A stretch of DNA of 64,000 nt from Labrys miyagiensis. Lineage in GTDB: Bacteria > Pseudomonadota > Alphaproteobacteria > Rhizobiales > Labraceae. A program made the position numbers and the translations under genes. Below the pieces are notes generated by a model. The model was not told the DNA's origin, did not search any database, and was given only the letters and a program-made list of their open reading frames with translations. Each line of letters opens with the position of its first letter. Position 1 is the first letter of the stretch. The DNA lies in contig NZ_BSPC01000048.1 of NCBI RefSeq assembly GCF_030160835.1, forward strand, positions 62,001 to 126,000, written 5' to 3'. Shown piece after piece: positions 34,181 to 42,959 of this stretch.

Positions 34181-35443
34181 TCAGGGCTGCTCCTCGGCAA
34201 GCCCTCGAATTGGCCGAGGCATTCGCCCTTTCAACCCCGCCAGTTCCTCCGCCTTCTTCCACGAGAACGGCCCCGTCTTCAGTCCTGCCAGCGTCTTGAC
34301 CATTTCTGTCTTCAGCCAGGGCAGCCTGCCCATCGGGCCAAAGGTGGCGTTGCGCAGCGGGCCTGTGAGCCGGGAATGGGACTGGAAGAACTGCGTCAGG
34401 ACCGTGCTGGCCATCTGGTAGAAGCGGATATGGGCACGGCGGCCGGCGACGAAGGCGGCGAGGGCTTCGCCGAGATTGCTATGGAGGGCGATGGCATCGG
34501 CAAGCGCGGCGGCATCGAGCAGCGCCATGTTGGCGCCCTGGCCGAGCTGGGGGCTGGTCTGGTGCCAGGCATCGCCGATCAGCGCGAGGCGCCCGCGCAC
34601 CGGCTCCGCGACGGTGAGCTGCGCGTAGCGCGCCTGCGTCAGCTGGTCGTTGCGCGTGAATTGTGCGGTGAGAGCCAGGGTTTCCGGCCAGATCGCCGCG
34701 ACCTCCTCGCGCCAAGCGCCGAGATCGGTCTGGTTCCAGCGCTCGAGATTCTCCACCGGCAGGCTCCAGAAGAAGGCATCCAGTGGTGCGGGATCGTCGG
34801 GCAGGCGCCCCACGGGCAGCACGCCGATCATGAAGCGCGCCGTCCTGTAGCGCTGCTGCAGGGCATCGCGCAGGAAGCCGGTATCGCGCGCGACGCCCCA
34901 GACGGCGCCATGCGCGTAGGGCCGGATGTGTACAGGGCCGGCCGCTTCGCGCAGGCGTGAGCGCGCACCGCTGGCATCCACAACCAGGTCGAACGGGCCG
35001 AGCCGCCGTCCCATACCGTCCAGGAGGATGGGGCGGCCCGTGAGGTCCTCGACGCCCGCGATATCAGCAGCCTGTTCGAGGGCGATGCCGCGGGCGAGTG
35101 CGGCGCCCATCAGGAGGTGGAACAGGCTTGCCCGATGCATCGCCGTGCCATGCAGGCCGGGCAAGAGCTCATCATAGCGCCGGTCGAAGATCAGCGGCCC
35201 ATCCGGCCCGCAGCGGCCGTAAAGGCGCTCGATGCGCGAGCCCAGTCTCGTGGCCTCCTCCCGCAGGCCGAGGCGCTCGATCACCGCCAGGCCCGTCGGC
35301 TGAATCAGCAGCCCGGCCCCGAGCGGCTTGGCCTCTTCGAAGCGCTCGAAGAGCACCGGCCTGTGGCCGGCATCGGCAAGAAAGGAGGCTGCTGCAAGTC
35401 CGGCAATGCCGGCGCCGACGATCGCGATGGAAAGGCTGCTCAT
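34181..35443 (-). CDS. FAD-dependent monooxygenase (PHBH-type)
   Basis: Flavoprotein of 420 residues in the class A flavin monooxygenase family (salicylate- or 6-hydroxynicotinate-type hydroxylases). The dinucleotide motif IAIVGAGIAGLAAASFLADAG lies at the N-terminus, an Arg-containing middle motif LVVDASGARSRLR next, and the second FAD motif RLALIGDAWHQTSPQLGQGANMALLDA near residue 290. The ATG at 35443 has AGGA upstream; the longer frame is unsupported. It is convergent with cfa. The aromatic or heteroaromatic substrate is unknown. Confidence 0.88.
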   Translation of the reverse strand: MSSLSIAIVGAGIAGLAAASFLADAGHRPVLFERFEEAKPLGAGLLIQPTGLAVIERLGLREEATRLGSRIERLYGRCGPDGPLIFDRRYDELLPGLHGTAMHRASLFHLLMGAALARGIALEQAADIAGVEDLTGRPILLDGMGRRLGPFDLVVDASGARSRLREAAGPVHIRPYAHGAVWGVARDTGFLRDALQQRYRTARFMIGVLPVGRLPDDPAPLDAFFWSLPVENLERWNQTDLGAWREEVAAIWPETLALTAQFTRNDQLTQARYAQLTVAEPVRGRLALIGDAWHQTSPQLGQGANMALLDAAALADAIALHSNLGEALAAFVAGRRAHIRFYQMASTVLTQFFQSHSRLTGPLRNATFGPMGRLPWLKTEMVKTLAGLKTGPFSWKKAEELAGLKGRMPRPIRGLAEEQP

Positions 35444-35665
35444 GTCCGATCCTAGCGTCGAAACGATGCGCGCAACCAGTTGGCACCGCCCTTGATCCAC
35501 AATTGTGGTAGGGCCGGGAGAGATATTGACGAAGAATCCTAGTTGTCATTTGTCCGAACAATCATAAGATGAGCCGAGCGCAACGGACTCAACTGGCTGC
35601 GTCAGGCTCAAAAAGGCCGCATCAATGCGCGCGCATTGAAAGCAAAGATCGCTACGGAGGACATG

Positions 35666-36703
35666 ATGACCAAGGATTCGACGCCGCACACGCGGCGGGA
35701 CTTTATTCGCACCGCTTCGTTTTCCGCAGGTGCTGCCGCTGCTCTGTTCGGAGGCTTCGGTATGAACCCGGCTTTCGCGGCCGAGGTCGCCGAGGTGGCG
35801 GGGCGTTCAGACAAGCCGCTGAAGGCGGCCTTCTCCAATGCCGGCCTTCAGGCCACCTGGTGCGCCCAGGGCAAGCAGGCGGCCGAATATTGGGGCAAGC
35901 TCTTCAATGTCGAAGTGACCTGGTTCGACGGCCAGCTCGATGCCGTCAAGCAGCGCGCCGCCATCGACAACATGGCCTCGCAGAAGTGGGACTTCGTCGC
36001 CATCCAGGCCTTCGGCATCGGCACACTGACCCAGCCCGTGCAGAAGATGATCGATGCCGGCATCCCGGTCATCGACATGGACACGCTGATCGCCCCGCTC
36101 GACAAGATCAACGTGCATTCCTTCCTTGCGCCCAACAATGAGTTCATGGGCGCCTCGGTGACGCAGGCGTTGTGCAACGCTATCGGCGGCAAAGGCAAGA
36201 TCATCATGACCCAGGGAGCTCTCGGCCATACGGGCGCGCAGGGCCGGGCGAGGGGCTTCGAATCGGTGGTCAAGCAGTTTCCCGGCATCGAGGTGCTCGA
36301 CACCCAGCCTGCCGACTGGGACGTCACCAAGACGGCCCGTCTGTGGGAGACCTATCTCACCAAATATCCGCAGATCGATGCGGCCTTCTTCCACAATGAC
36401 GATATGGCGCTGGCCGCGGCCAATATCATGAAGGCCCACAACCGCACCGACATCAAGATCGGTGGTGTCGATGCCATGCCGCCGGCCATCAGCGCGGTCA
36501 TCGACGGCCGCATGTTCGCCACGGTGCGCAATCCGTCCTGCCGTATCCATGGCGGCGCGATCGTCGCCGGTGTTGCGGCCGTAGTCGGCGGCGAGAAGAC
36601 CGGTGCAGATGGCATTCCGAAGAACATCGTGACCGACGGTCCCGTGGTGACCAAGGACAATGCCGAGGGCATGCTCTGGATGGAAAAGCACTTCCTGATC
36701 TGA
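35666..36703 (+). CDS. CUT2 sugar ABC transporter, Tat-exported substrate-binding protein
   Basis: Periplasmic-binding-protein (ribose/xylose class) of 345 residues. The N-terminus contains TRRDFIRTASFSAGAAAALFG, a twin-arginine signal, unusual for this class and suggesting export in a folded state. The mature part has KAAFSNAGLQATWCAQGKQAAEYW, ASQKWDFVAIQAFGIGT and IDAAFFHNDDMALAA, typical of the LacI-like fold. ATG start at 35666 with GGAGG five bases upstream. It opens a three-gene operon with an ATPase and permease. Substrate is unknown; ribose, xylose or inositol-type sugars are all possible. Confidence 0.9.
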   Translation: MTKDSTPHTRRDFIRTASFSAGAAAALFGGFGMNPAFAAEVAEVAGRSDKPLKAAFSNAGLQATWCAQGKQAAEYWGKLFNVEVTWFDGQLDAVKQRAAIDNMASQKWDFVAIQAFGIGTLTQPVQKMIDAGIPVIDMDTLIAPLDKINVHSFLAPNNEFMGASVTQALCNAIGGKGKIIMTQGALGHTGAQGRARGFESVVKQFPGIEVLDTQPADWDVTKTARLWETYLTKYPQIDAAFFHNDDMALAAANIMKAHNRTDIKIGGVDAMPPAISAVIDGRMFATVRNPSCRIHGGAIVAGVAAVVGGEKTGADGIPKNIVTDGPVVTKDNAEGMLWMEKHFLI

Positions 36704-36715
36704 GCGGGAATGGTG

Positions 36716-36768
36716 TGCCTGTCTTCCCGGTGCTATCGACGCATTGTCGATGTCGCCCTGACAGGCAC
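36716..36768 (+). other. Large nested stem-loop after the binding-protein gene
   Basis: GTGCCTGTC (36715-36723 region) pairs with GACAGGCAC (36760-36768). Inside, ATCGAC pairs with GTCGAT (36735-36751). It is probably a 3' transcript-stabilising element that favours the binding-protein message. Confidence 0.55.
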
Positions 36769-36842
36769 CGCCTTGCTCTGAGGATGCCGGTCCCGCCACA
36801 TCGACTGACAGCCGATGTGGCTGTGAAGACCAACACACCGAT

Positions 36843-36876
36843 CCGGGAGCCTCGTTTGGCTCCCGGTGTTCCTTTT
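36843..36876 (+). terminator. Intergenic attenuating hairpin in the sugar ABC operon
   Basis: Stem CCGGGAGCC / GGCTCCCGG, loop TCGTTT, then TGTTCCTTTT. It lies between the binding-protein and ATPase genes and would lower downstream expression, a common pattern in such operons. Confidence 0.7.
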
Positions 36877-36893
36877 CCGTCCTGTGAGGCGTG

Positions 36894-38417
36894 ATGTCGA
36901 CTGATGAAACACAGGCAGGCGTGGGCGAAACGCCGCGTCTCAAGATGACCGACATCTCCAAATCCTTCGGTGGCGTCGCTGCGCTGAAGGGCGTTGATTT
37001 CACGCTGCTGGCCGGCGAGATTCATGGCTTGGTCGGCGAGAATGGCGCCGGCAAGTCGACGATGATGAAGATCATTGCCGGTGTTCATACCGAATATCAG
37101 GGCAAGCTCGAGATCGACGGCAAGGAGGTCCACTTCCGCTCGGCGCATGAGTCCCTGGCGGCCGGCATTCGCATGGTGCATCAGGAGCTCAGCATCGTGC
37201 CGGACCTGACCGTCGCGGAGAACGTCTATCTGGGCAAGCAGCCGCTCAATGCCTTCGGCGCGGTGGACTGGCCCGCGATGGTGAAGGGCGCGCGCGAGCA
37301 GCTCAAGAATCTCGGCATCGATGTCGATCCGAAGATGCGCATCGGTGCCCTGCCGATCGGCCTGCAGCAATTGATCGAGCTTGCCCGCGTGCTGTTCTCT
37401 GGCGCGCGGATCATCATCCTGGACGAGCCGACCTCGGCGCTTTCGCCGCCCGAGGTGGCGCGCCTGTTCGAGGTGCTGCGCAAGGTGAGGGCCGATGGCC
37501 GCAGCATCGTCTTCATCTCGCATTTCCTCGACGACATCCTCTCGATCTCGGACGTCGTGACCATCTTCCGCAACGGCCGGCACGTGATCTCCCACTCCAC
37601 GCAAGGGATCGACAAGAACTGGGTGATCGAGCACATGATCGGCCGCGGCCATGAAGGGCTGGAGGAGAGCTATTCCGGCTCGATCAGCCTGCCGGCCAAG
37701 CCCGCGGGCACACCTGTGCTGGCGACGCAGGGCCTGTCCTATGGCCGCGTCTTCGACGATGTCAGCATCGACGTGCACGCCGGAGAGGTGCTCGGCGTCT
37801 ATGGCTTCATGGGCTGTGGCCAGCTCGAATTCGCCCGCACTTTGTTCGGCAAGCTCAAGCCCTCGCGCGGTCATCTGGAACTGCAGGGCAGGACGCGCCA
37901 TCTGCGCAACACCGCGCAGGCGCGCGAGGCGGGCATCGCCTTCGTGCCGGAGAGCCGGCGCTCGATGCTGTTCTACCACCAGCCGATCTACCGCAATGTC
38001 TCCATCTCCATCCTTCAGCGGATCTCGCGGCTGTGGCTGAAGCCGAATGTCGAGCGCAAGACGACGCAGGCCCATATCGAGGCGCTGCATATCCGACCGC
38101 CTTCGGTGAACGCGCTGCTGGGCTCTCTCTCGGGCGGCAACCAGCAGAAGGTCGCGCTGGCCAAATGGCTGACCTATCCACCCAAGGTTCTGATCCTCTC
38201 CGAGCCGACACGCGGCATGGATGTGGGCGCCAAGGACGATGTGGTGAAGATCGTGCGCGATCTCCGCGACAAGGGTCTGGCCGTGATCGTCGTCTCGGCC
38301 GAGCCGGAAACAGTGCTCTCGCTGGCCGATCGCGTAGTGGTAATGAAAAAAGGGCGGATCGTGCGCGAATTCGCCAATGAGACGATTTCAAAAGACAGAT
38401 TGCTGGAAGCCGCGTGA
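36894..38417 (+). CDS. CUT2 sugar ABC transporter, double ATPase (RbsA/XylG type)
   Basis: Cytoplasmic ATPase of 507 residues with two nucleotide-binding domains. Domain 1: Walker A GENGAGKST, Walker B IIILDEPTSAL, signature partly degenerate (IGLQQLIELAR). Domain 2: weak Walker A region VYGFMGCGQLEFAR, signature LSGGNQQKVALAKWL, Walker B KVLILSEPTRGMDVGAK. This asymmetry is normal for RbsA-type proteins. ATG at 36894 preceded by GAGG; a GTG one codon earlier is also possible. Followed after 46 bases by the permease gene. Confidence 0.94.
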   Translation: MSTDETQAGVGETPRLKMTDISKSFGGVAALKGVDFTLLAGEIHGLVGENGAGKSTMMKIIAGVHTEYQGKLEIDGKEVHFRSAHESLAAGIRMVHQELSIVPDLTVAENVYLGKQPLNAFGAVDWPAMVKGAREQLKNLGIDVDPKMRIGALPIGLQQLIELARVLFSGARIIILDEPTSALSPPEVARLFEVLRKVRADGRSIVFISHFLDDILSISDVVTIFRNGRHVISHSTQGIDKNWVIEHMIGRGHEGLEESYSGSISLPAKPAGTPVLATQGLSYGRVFDDVSIDVHAGEVLGVYGFMGCGQLEFARTLFGKLKPSRGHLELQGRTRHLRNTAQAREAGIAFVPESRRSMLFYHQPIYRNVSISILQRISRLWLKPNVERKTTQAHIEALHIRPPSVNALLGSLSGGNQQKVALAKWLTYPPKVLILSEPTRGMDVGAKDDVVKIVRDLRDKGLAVIVVSAEPETVLSLADRVVVMKKGRIVREFANETISKDRLLEAA

Positions 38418-38463
38418 AGCAGCGCTTCCTCGCACCATCGATTAGGCCTGGGAGTTTTAGCTG

Positions 38464-39510
38464 ATGAGCACACCGGTTCAGGATGGCGGCCAGGCGGCCT
38501 TCGCAAGGCAAGGATTGGGATCGATCCTGCGCAACCAGATGCGCAACATCGCCCCCTTCGTCACCCTGCTGGCGCTGGTGGTCTTCTTTGCCGTCGCGAG
38601 CCCATCCTTTGTGACGCTCGACAATCTGTCCAACATCCTGGTGCAGATCTCGGTGACCGGCGTGATCGCCGTCGGGCTGACCTTCGTGATCCTGTGCGGC
38701 GAGATCGATCTGTCGGTGGCCTCCATCGCCAATGTCACCGGGGTGGCGGTGGCCTTCTTCACGGCCCAGGAATCCTACGTGAACATCGCCAATACCGATT
38801 TCATTGTGCCTGGCAGCGTGGCGATCGTGCTGGCCCTGGTGGTTTGTGCCGTGCTTGGCCTGGTGAATGCTTTCGGCGTGACCCGGATTCTCATTCCTTC
38901 CTTCATCATGACGCTGGCGATGATGCAGATTGCCGACGGCATCAGTGCCGTGCTCTTGCGCGGGCAGATTGCCTATGCGGTGCCCGATCTGGTCACCACG
39001 CTGGGAGCCGGCAGCGTTGGCGGCGTACCCTGGATCGTCATCGTGCTCGGCGTTTTTCTGGCAGTCGGCCACGTCGTGCTGACCTATACGAGGTTCGGGC
39101 GCTACATCTACATGGTGGGTGGCAATCGCGAGGCGGCGGAGTTCTCGGGCATCAACATCAAGATGATCCTGGCCTCGGTGATGGTGATATCGGCGGTGTG
39201 CTCTGGCGTTGCCGGCATGATCGGCGTCGCCCATTTTGGCAGCGCCCAGCAGAATGAATTCACCAGCTACCTGCTCGATGCCATCGCCGCCGTGGTGGTG
39301 GGCGGCACCAGCCTGTTCGGCGGGCGCGGCGGCATCGGCAACACCATTGTTGGCCTTTGCGTGCTGGGTGTTCTCAACAACGGCCTCGACCACATGGAGC
39401 AGGTCGACAGTTTCCAGAAGATCCTGATCCGTGGCATCATCCTGCTCGCGGCCCTGGTGATGAACGTCTACACCCAGAGGCTGAGGGACGAGGGCGCGGC
39501 GGCAGGGTAA
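38464..39510 (+). CDS. CUT2 sugar ABC transporter, permease (RbsC type)
   Basis: Inner-membrane permease of 348 residues with about nine hydrophobic segments. VGLTFVILCGEIDLSVASIANVTGV and GVTRILIPSFIMTLAMMQIADG match the RbsC family. The late loop NREAAEFSGINIKMIL is the conserved cytoplasmic loop (usually NxxAAxxSGI). GGGAG lies nine bases before the ATG. It is the last gene of the operon; a palindromic repeat with an internal terminator starts two bases after its stop. Confidence 0.94.
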   Translation: MSTPVQDGGQAAFARQGLGSILRNQMRNIAPFVTLLALVVFFAVASPSFVTLDNLSNILVQISVTGVIAVGLTFVILCGEIDLSVASIANVTGVAVAFFTAQESYVNIANTDFIVPGSVAIVLALVVCAVLGLVNAFGVTRILIPSFIMTLAMMQIADGISAVLLRGQIAYAVPDLVTTLGAGSVGGVPWIVIVLGVFLAVGHVVLTYTRFGRYIYMVGGNREAAEFSGINIKMILASVMVISAVCSGVAGMIGVAHFGSAQQNEFTSYLLDAIAAVVVGGTSLFGGRGGIGNTIVGLCVLGVLNNGLDHMEQVDSFQKILIRGIILLAALVMNVYTQRLRDEGAAAG

Positions 39511-39512
39511 TC

Positions 39513-39638
39513 CCGGGAGCGCGGACTTCCAGTCCGCTCTTGAACCTCGACTCAAATAGAAAAGGGCGCTGACCTCGACGGTAGCGCCCTTTTTGCACGT
39601 GTGCCGTTTCAAGAGCGGACTGGAAGTCCGCGCTCCCG
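39513..39638. repeat. Dispersed palindromic repeat, family A, copy 7 (encloses a terminator)
   Basis: Fills the 130 bases between the convergent permease and leuA stop codons. Left arm CGGGAGCGCGGACTTCCAGT plus CCGCTCTT; right arm AAGAGCGGACTGGAAGTCCG plus CGCTCCCG. Same arm type as copy 4, again in a convergent gap, again with a terminator in the spacer. Confidence 0.9.
39563..39595. terminator. Bidirectional terminator inside repeat copy 7
   Basis: AGGGCGCT (39563-39570) pairs with AGCGCCCT (39583-39590), followed by a T-run on the plus strand and preceded by AAA, so it can stop both convergent transcripts. Confidence 0.85.
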
Positions 39639-39640
39639 GA

Positions 39641-41347
39641 TTACCTCTTCAAAATCCGGTTCACGCCCGAGAGCACCGCCTTGAGCGAGGACTTCGTCGT
39701 GTCCTTGTCGATGCCGACGCCGAACAAGGTCGAGCCATTCGCGACACGCAGCTCGACATAGGAGACGGCGGCCGCATTGGCGCCGGAGCCGATGGCATGC
39801 TCTCGGTAGTTGGCGACGTCGAAGTCGAGCCCGCTCTGCTGGCGCATCGCCTGCACGAAGGCATCGATCGGGCCGTTGCCCTGGCCGGTCACCGTCTTCT
39901 CGACGCCCTCGTCGCGGATGCGCGCGGTGATGGTGCGCTCCTCGCCCTCGCCATCGCTGGTGACCTGGTGGGAAACGAAGGAGTAGCGGCCATTGTCGAG
40001 ATATTCGCCGGTAAAGGCATGCCAGAGCCGGTCGGCGCTGAGCTCGACGCCCTCGCCGTCGGCGATGCCCTGCACAACTTTGGAGAACTCGACCTGCAGG
40101 AGGCGCGGCAGCTCGATGCCGTGCTCCTTCTCGAGGATGAAGGCGATGCCGCCCTTGCCGGATTGCGAGTTGATGCGGATGACGGCCTCATAGGAGCGGC
40201 CGAGATCCTTCGGGTCGATCGGCAGATAGGGCACCTCCCACACCGGAGTGGTCGCCGTCTCCATCGCCTTGAACCCCTTGTTGATCGCGTCCTGGTGCGA
40301 GCCGGAGAAGGCGGTGAACACCAGTTCGCCGGCATAGGGATGGCGTGGATGGATCGGCAGCTGGTTGCAATGTTCGGCCACGCGAACCAGGCCGTTCACG
40401 TCGGTGATGTCGATTTCCGGATCGACGCCGGACATCATCAGATTGCCGGCCATGATCACGAGGTCGACATTGCCCGTGCGCTCGCCATTGCCGAACAGCG
40501 TGCCCTCGACGCGGTCGGCGCCCGCCATCAGGCCGAGCTCGGTGGCGGCGACGCCGGTGCCGCGGTCGTTGTGGGGATGCAGCGAGATGATCACGCTGTC
40601 GCGGTCCTTGAGGTTGCGCGACATCCATTCGATCTGATCGGCATAGATGTTCGGCGTCGACATCTCCACCGTCAGCGGCAGGTTCAGGATCAGCTTCTTC
40701 TCGGGCGTCGGCCTGTAGACATCCATCACCGCCTCGCAGATCTCCTTCGAGAAATCGAGTTCGGTACCCATGAAGCTCTCGGGCGAATACTGGTGGCGGA
40801 TATTGTCTTCCATGCCCAGCTCCCTGGTGAGCTGGACGATCAGTTCCGCGCCCTTGACCGCGATGTCCCTGATGCCGGCGCGGTCCTGGCGGAAGACGAC
40901 GCGGCGCTGCAGTTCCGAGGTGGAATTGTAGAGATGGACGATCGCTGACTTGACGCCCTTCAGGCTTTCGAAGGTGCGGCGGATCAGCTCCTCGCGGGCC
41001 TGCGTCAACACCTGGATGGCGACGCCGTCGGGAATGCGGCCGGATTCGATCAGGAAGCGGACGAAGTCGAAATCGGTCTGCGAGGCCGAGGGGAAGCCGA
41101 CCTCGATCTCCTTGAAGCCCATGCCGACCAGCGTGTCCCACATGCGCAATTTGCGCTCATGGCCCATCGGTTCGATCAAGGCCTGGTTGCCGTCGCGCAG
41201 GTCTACCGCGCACCAGGTTGGCGCATGGGTGATGGTCTTCGACGGCCATTGGCGGTCCGGCAAGTCGATCGGCGGCCAGGGCTTGTATTTGGCAGATACG
41301 TCGACCTTCGGGGCGGAAAACTGCGAGACTTTGGCAGCATATGTCAT
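39641..41347 (-). CDS. leuA: 2-isopropylmalate synthase
   Basis: First committed step of leucine synthesis, condensing acetyl-CoA and 2-oxoisovalerate; 568 residues, the long form of LeuA. The HMGL-like core has [50 protein letters not shown] and [39 protein letters not shown], with metal-binding His residues. The C-terminal LeuA dimer (leucine-sensing) domain starts near residue 420. ATG at 41347 with AAGAG eight bases upstream. It is preceded by a leucine-rich leader peptide. Confidence 0.96.
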   Translation of the reverse strand: MTYAAKVSQFSAPKVDVSAKYKPWPPIDLPDRQWPSKTITHAPTWCAVDLRDGNQALIEPMGHERKLRMWDTLVGMGFKEIEVGFPSASQTDFDFVRFLIESGRIPDGVAIQVLTQAREELIRRTFESLKGVKSAIVHLYNSTSELQRRVVFRQDRAGIRDIAVKGAELIVQLTRELGMEDNIRHQYSPESFMGTELDFSKEICEAVMDVYRPTPEKKLILNLPLTVEMSTPNIYADQIEWMSRNLKDRDSVIISLHPHNDRGTGVAATELGLMAGADRVEGTLFGNGERTGNVDLVIMAGNLMMSGVDPEIDITDVNGLVRVAEHCNQLPIHPRHPYAGELVFTAFSGSHQDAINKGFKAMETATTPVWEVPYLPIDPKDLGRSYEAVIRINSQSGKGGIAFILEKEHGIELPRLLQVEFSKVVQGIADGEGVELSADRLWHAFTGEYLDNGRYSFVSHQVTSDGEGEERTITARIRDEGVEKTVTGQGNGPIDAFVQAMRQQSGLDFDVANYREHAIGSGANAAAVSYVELRVANGSTLFGVGIDKDTTKSSLKAVLSGVNRILKR

Positions 41348-41403
41348 GATGAAAACTCTTCAGCCATAGGGAAGGGCGGCGGGTTAGGCCGCTGGAGCAT
41401 GGT

Positions 41404-41444
41404 CCCCTGAGCGCCCAGGCTGATGCCCGGCCGGCCCTCAGGGG
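41404..41444 (-). promoter_or_regulatory. Hairpin at the leuA leader stop codon
   Basis: On the minus strand CCCCTGAG (41444-41437, containing the leader TGA) pairs with CTCAGGGG (41411-41404). Inside it CCGGGC and GCCTGG pair around ATCA. It is placed as an attenuator hairpin would be. A second small hairpin (GCGGC / GCCGC) follows before leuA. No U-run terminator was found, so the mechanism could be different from classical termination. Confidence 0.6.
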
Positions 41445-41533
41445 CGGCTAAGGAGGAGGCCGGAAAGAAGGGCGAGCGCCAGCGCCGGCGCGGAGAGCGC
41501 AAGCGTTTCGATTTTGGCGGGCGATGTCGCCAC
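41438..41533 (-). CDS. leuA leader peptide (leucine-rich)
   Basis: 31-residue frame, GTG start at 41533, stop TGA at 41438. The core reads TLALSAPALALALLSGLLL; nine of 31 residues are Leu (codons CTT, CTC, CTG). AGAGGA lies seven bases upstream of the GTG. Placed directly between a promoter and leuA, it is best explained as a ribosome-stalling sensor of leucyl-tRNA. Confidence 0.8.
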   Translation of the reverse strand: MATSPAKIETLALSAPALALALLSGLLLSRP

Positions 41534-41580
41534 GGCTCAGTCCTCTTTGTGCTGCGGCTGAAGCCGCGCGGGATGAGGGG

Positions 41581-41609
41581 CTTGTACAGCGATGTTGCCG
41601 CGTGGGCAA
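41581..41609 (-). promoter_or_regulatory. Candidate promoter of the leuA leader
   Basis: On the minus strand TTGCCC (41609-41604), 17 bases, TACAAG (41586-41581). A GCGGC-TTCA-GCCGC hairpin (41554-41567) lies near the predicted start, ahead of the leader ribosome site. Confidence 0.55.
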
Positions 41610-41695
41610 GACCATTCCCACGTGGGCGCGATGCCGGTTTTCGGAATCGGATGCTGTGCTGTAGGGTCGCGCAAGCCTTCTCTTGAGGAGTACGC

Positions 41696-42283
41696 ATGCG
41701 TCTTGCTTTCTTTGCCTTCGCGGCGGTCCTGCTCGGCACTGCCGGCGCCCGGGCCGACTGCGCCGCCGATTTCGCGACGATCATGCATCATGGGCGCGAA
41801 GTCGGGCCTTTCCGTGTCGATGGGGAAGCATCCGTGGGTGCGCGGCGCATGGTGACGGTGACCGAGGTCATCCCACCCGATGCCGCCCATGTTCATGTCA
41901 GCACGTCGCAGGGCGACCAGGAGGTGATCGTCACCGGCAGCCAGGCCTGGGGCAATGTGAAGGGGTTCTGGCTGGCGCTCGACGAAGCGACCGCGCGCCA
42001 GATGCAGACCGATTTTGCGCAGGCCGGCATCCTTTATTCCGACAAGGCGCAGAACATCCAATGCCTCGGCGAGACGATGGTCGACGGCACCAAATATCTT
42101 GGCTTCAAATATGACGCTGCGATCGCGAATTTCACCGTGCCGATGACCGTCTATGTCGATCCGGCGAGCCGCCTGCCGGTGAAGACCGAGGGCACGATGC
42201 AAAGCGGCGGCGACACGGCGCGTTTCAGTGCGACCTACAAGCTCGCTCCAGACCTGAAGATCGTGCCGCCGCCCAAGCCGTGA
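41696..42283 (+). CDS. Secreted protein of unknown function
   Basis: 195 residues with a clear signal peptide (MRLAFFAFAAVLLGTAGARA, cleavage near residue 20). The mature part starts DCAADFATIMHHGREVGPFRVDG and is beta-rich, with two later cysteine-containing stretches (NIQCLGETMVDG) and FTVPMTVYVDPASRLPVKTEG near the C-terminus. It resembles periplasmic lipoprotein-carrier-like folds in outline only. GAGGAG eight bases before the ATG. Divergent from the leuA leader. Confidence 0.75.
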   Translation: MRLAFFAFAAVLLGTAGARADCAADFATIMHHGREVGPFRVDGEASVGARRMVTVTEVIPPDAAHVHVSTSQGDQEVIVTGSQAWGNVKGFWLALDEATARQMQTDFAQAGILYSDKAQNIQCLGETMVDGTKYLGFKYDAAIANFTVPMTVYVDPASRLPVKTEGTMQSGGDTARFSATYKLAPDLKIVPPPKP

Positions 42284-42290
42284 TCGAACC

Positions 42291-42382
42291 CGGTGAGGCC
42301 GAGGGTCTCCGAATTCTGGTTGACAAGGGTGGGGCCACCCTCTCCTTGTCGGTTTTCGGAGCCCTCGGGCGAGGCGCCTCAC
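42291..42382. repeat. Nested 92-base intergenic palindrome
   Basis: Concentric inverted arms: GTGAGGC/GCCTCAC (42293-42299, 42376-42382), CCGAGGG/CCCTCGG (42299-42305, 42362-42368), CTCCGAA/TTCGGAG (42307-42313, 42355-42361), GACAAGG/CCTTGTC (42322-42328, 42344-42350) and an inner GGGTGG/CCACCC. It lies directly after the stop of the secreted-protein gene. No clear second copy is seen in the window. Confidence 0.7.
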
Positions 42383-42463
42383 GGTATTTAAACGAACTTG
42401 CGCTAGGGAGAGGCGAGGGGGCCGCGTTACCGCAATGACCGTCCCGACCATGAACCTGATGGA

Positions 42464-42730
42464 ATGTCTTCGATGCGCCTTCTGATCTGCGCCGTCTTGC
42501 TGGCGGCCTCTTGCGTTCCCACCTTGGCCGCCTCCTGCACCAGCCGTATCGCCTATGTGCAGCGTATCATCGACAAGGATGTGAAGACCGGCTTCGTGGA
42601 CAAGAAGGTCCATGACGACATGGGCAGGGACCTGGCTGCGGCGACACAGGCCTGCAACGCCGGCAACGATGCCAAGGCCGAGCAGATCATCTCGGCCACC
42701 CAGAGCCGCCACGGCTATCCGGTGCGCTGA
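42464..42730 (+). CDS. Small secreted cysteine-containing protein
   Basis: 88 residues; signal peptide MRLLICAVLLAASCVPTLA (from the second ATG at 42473), then SCTSRIAYVQRIIDKDVKTG and a helical region ending TQACNAGNDAKAEQIISATQSRHGYPVR. Two cysteines remain in the mature part, possibly a disulfide. Function unknown. Either ATG (42464 or 42473) may be used; the ribosome site is modest. Codon use is normal for the window. Confidence 0.65.
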   Translation: MSSMRLLICAVLLAASCVPTLAASCTSRIAYVQRIIDKDVKTGFVDKKVHDDMGRDLAAATQACNAGNDAKAEQIISATQSRHGYPVR

Positions 42731-42959
42731 GGGACTGGCGGCCCGAGGGGAATTTCCGGCCCGCCATGATCGTCTCGGGACGCGACGCCTCGACCGTCTT
42801 CACCCGGCCGATCAATCTGGCGATCCCCATTCTCACCTTGGCGCTGGCCTTGCTGCTTTCCAGTCGTAAGATGAGCGTGTCGCTTCTTTTGACCCGCTCG
42901 CTCGACGTTGTCGCCAAGCGCGGCGGTCCCACTTCAAATGAACTGAAGGAAAGCCCGTC

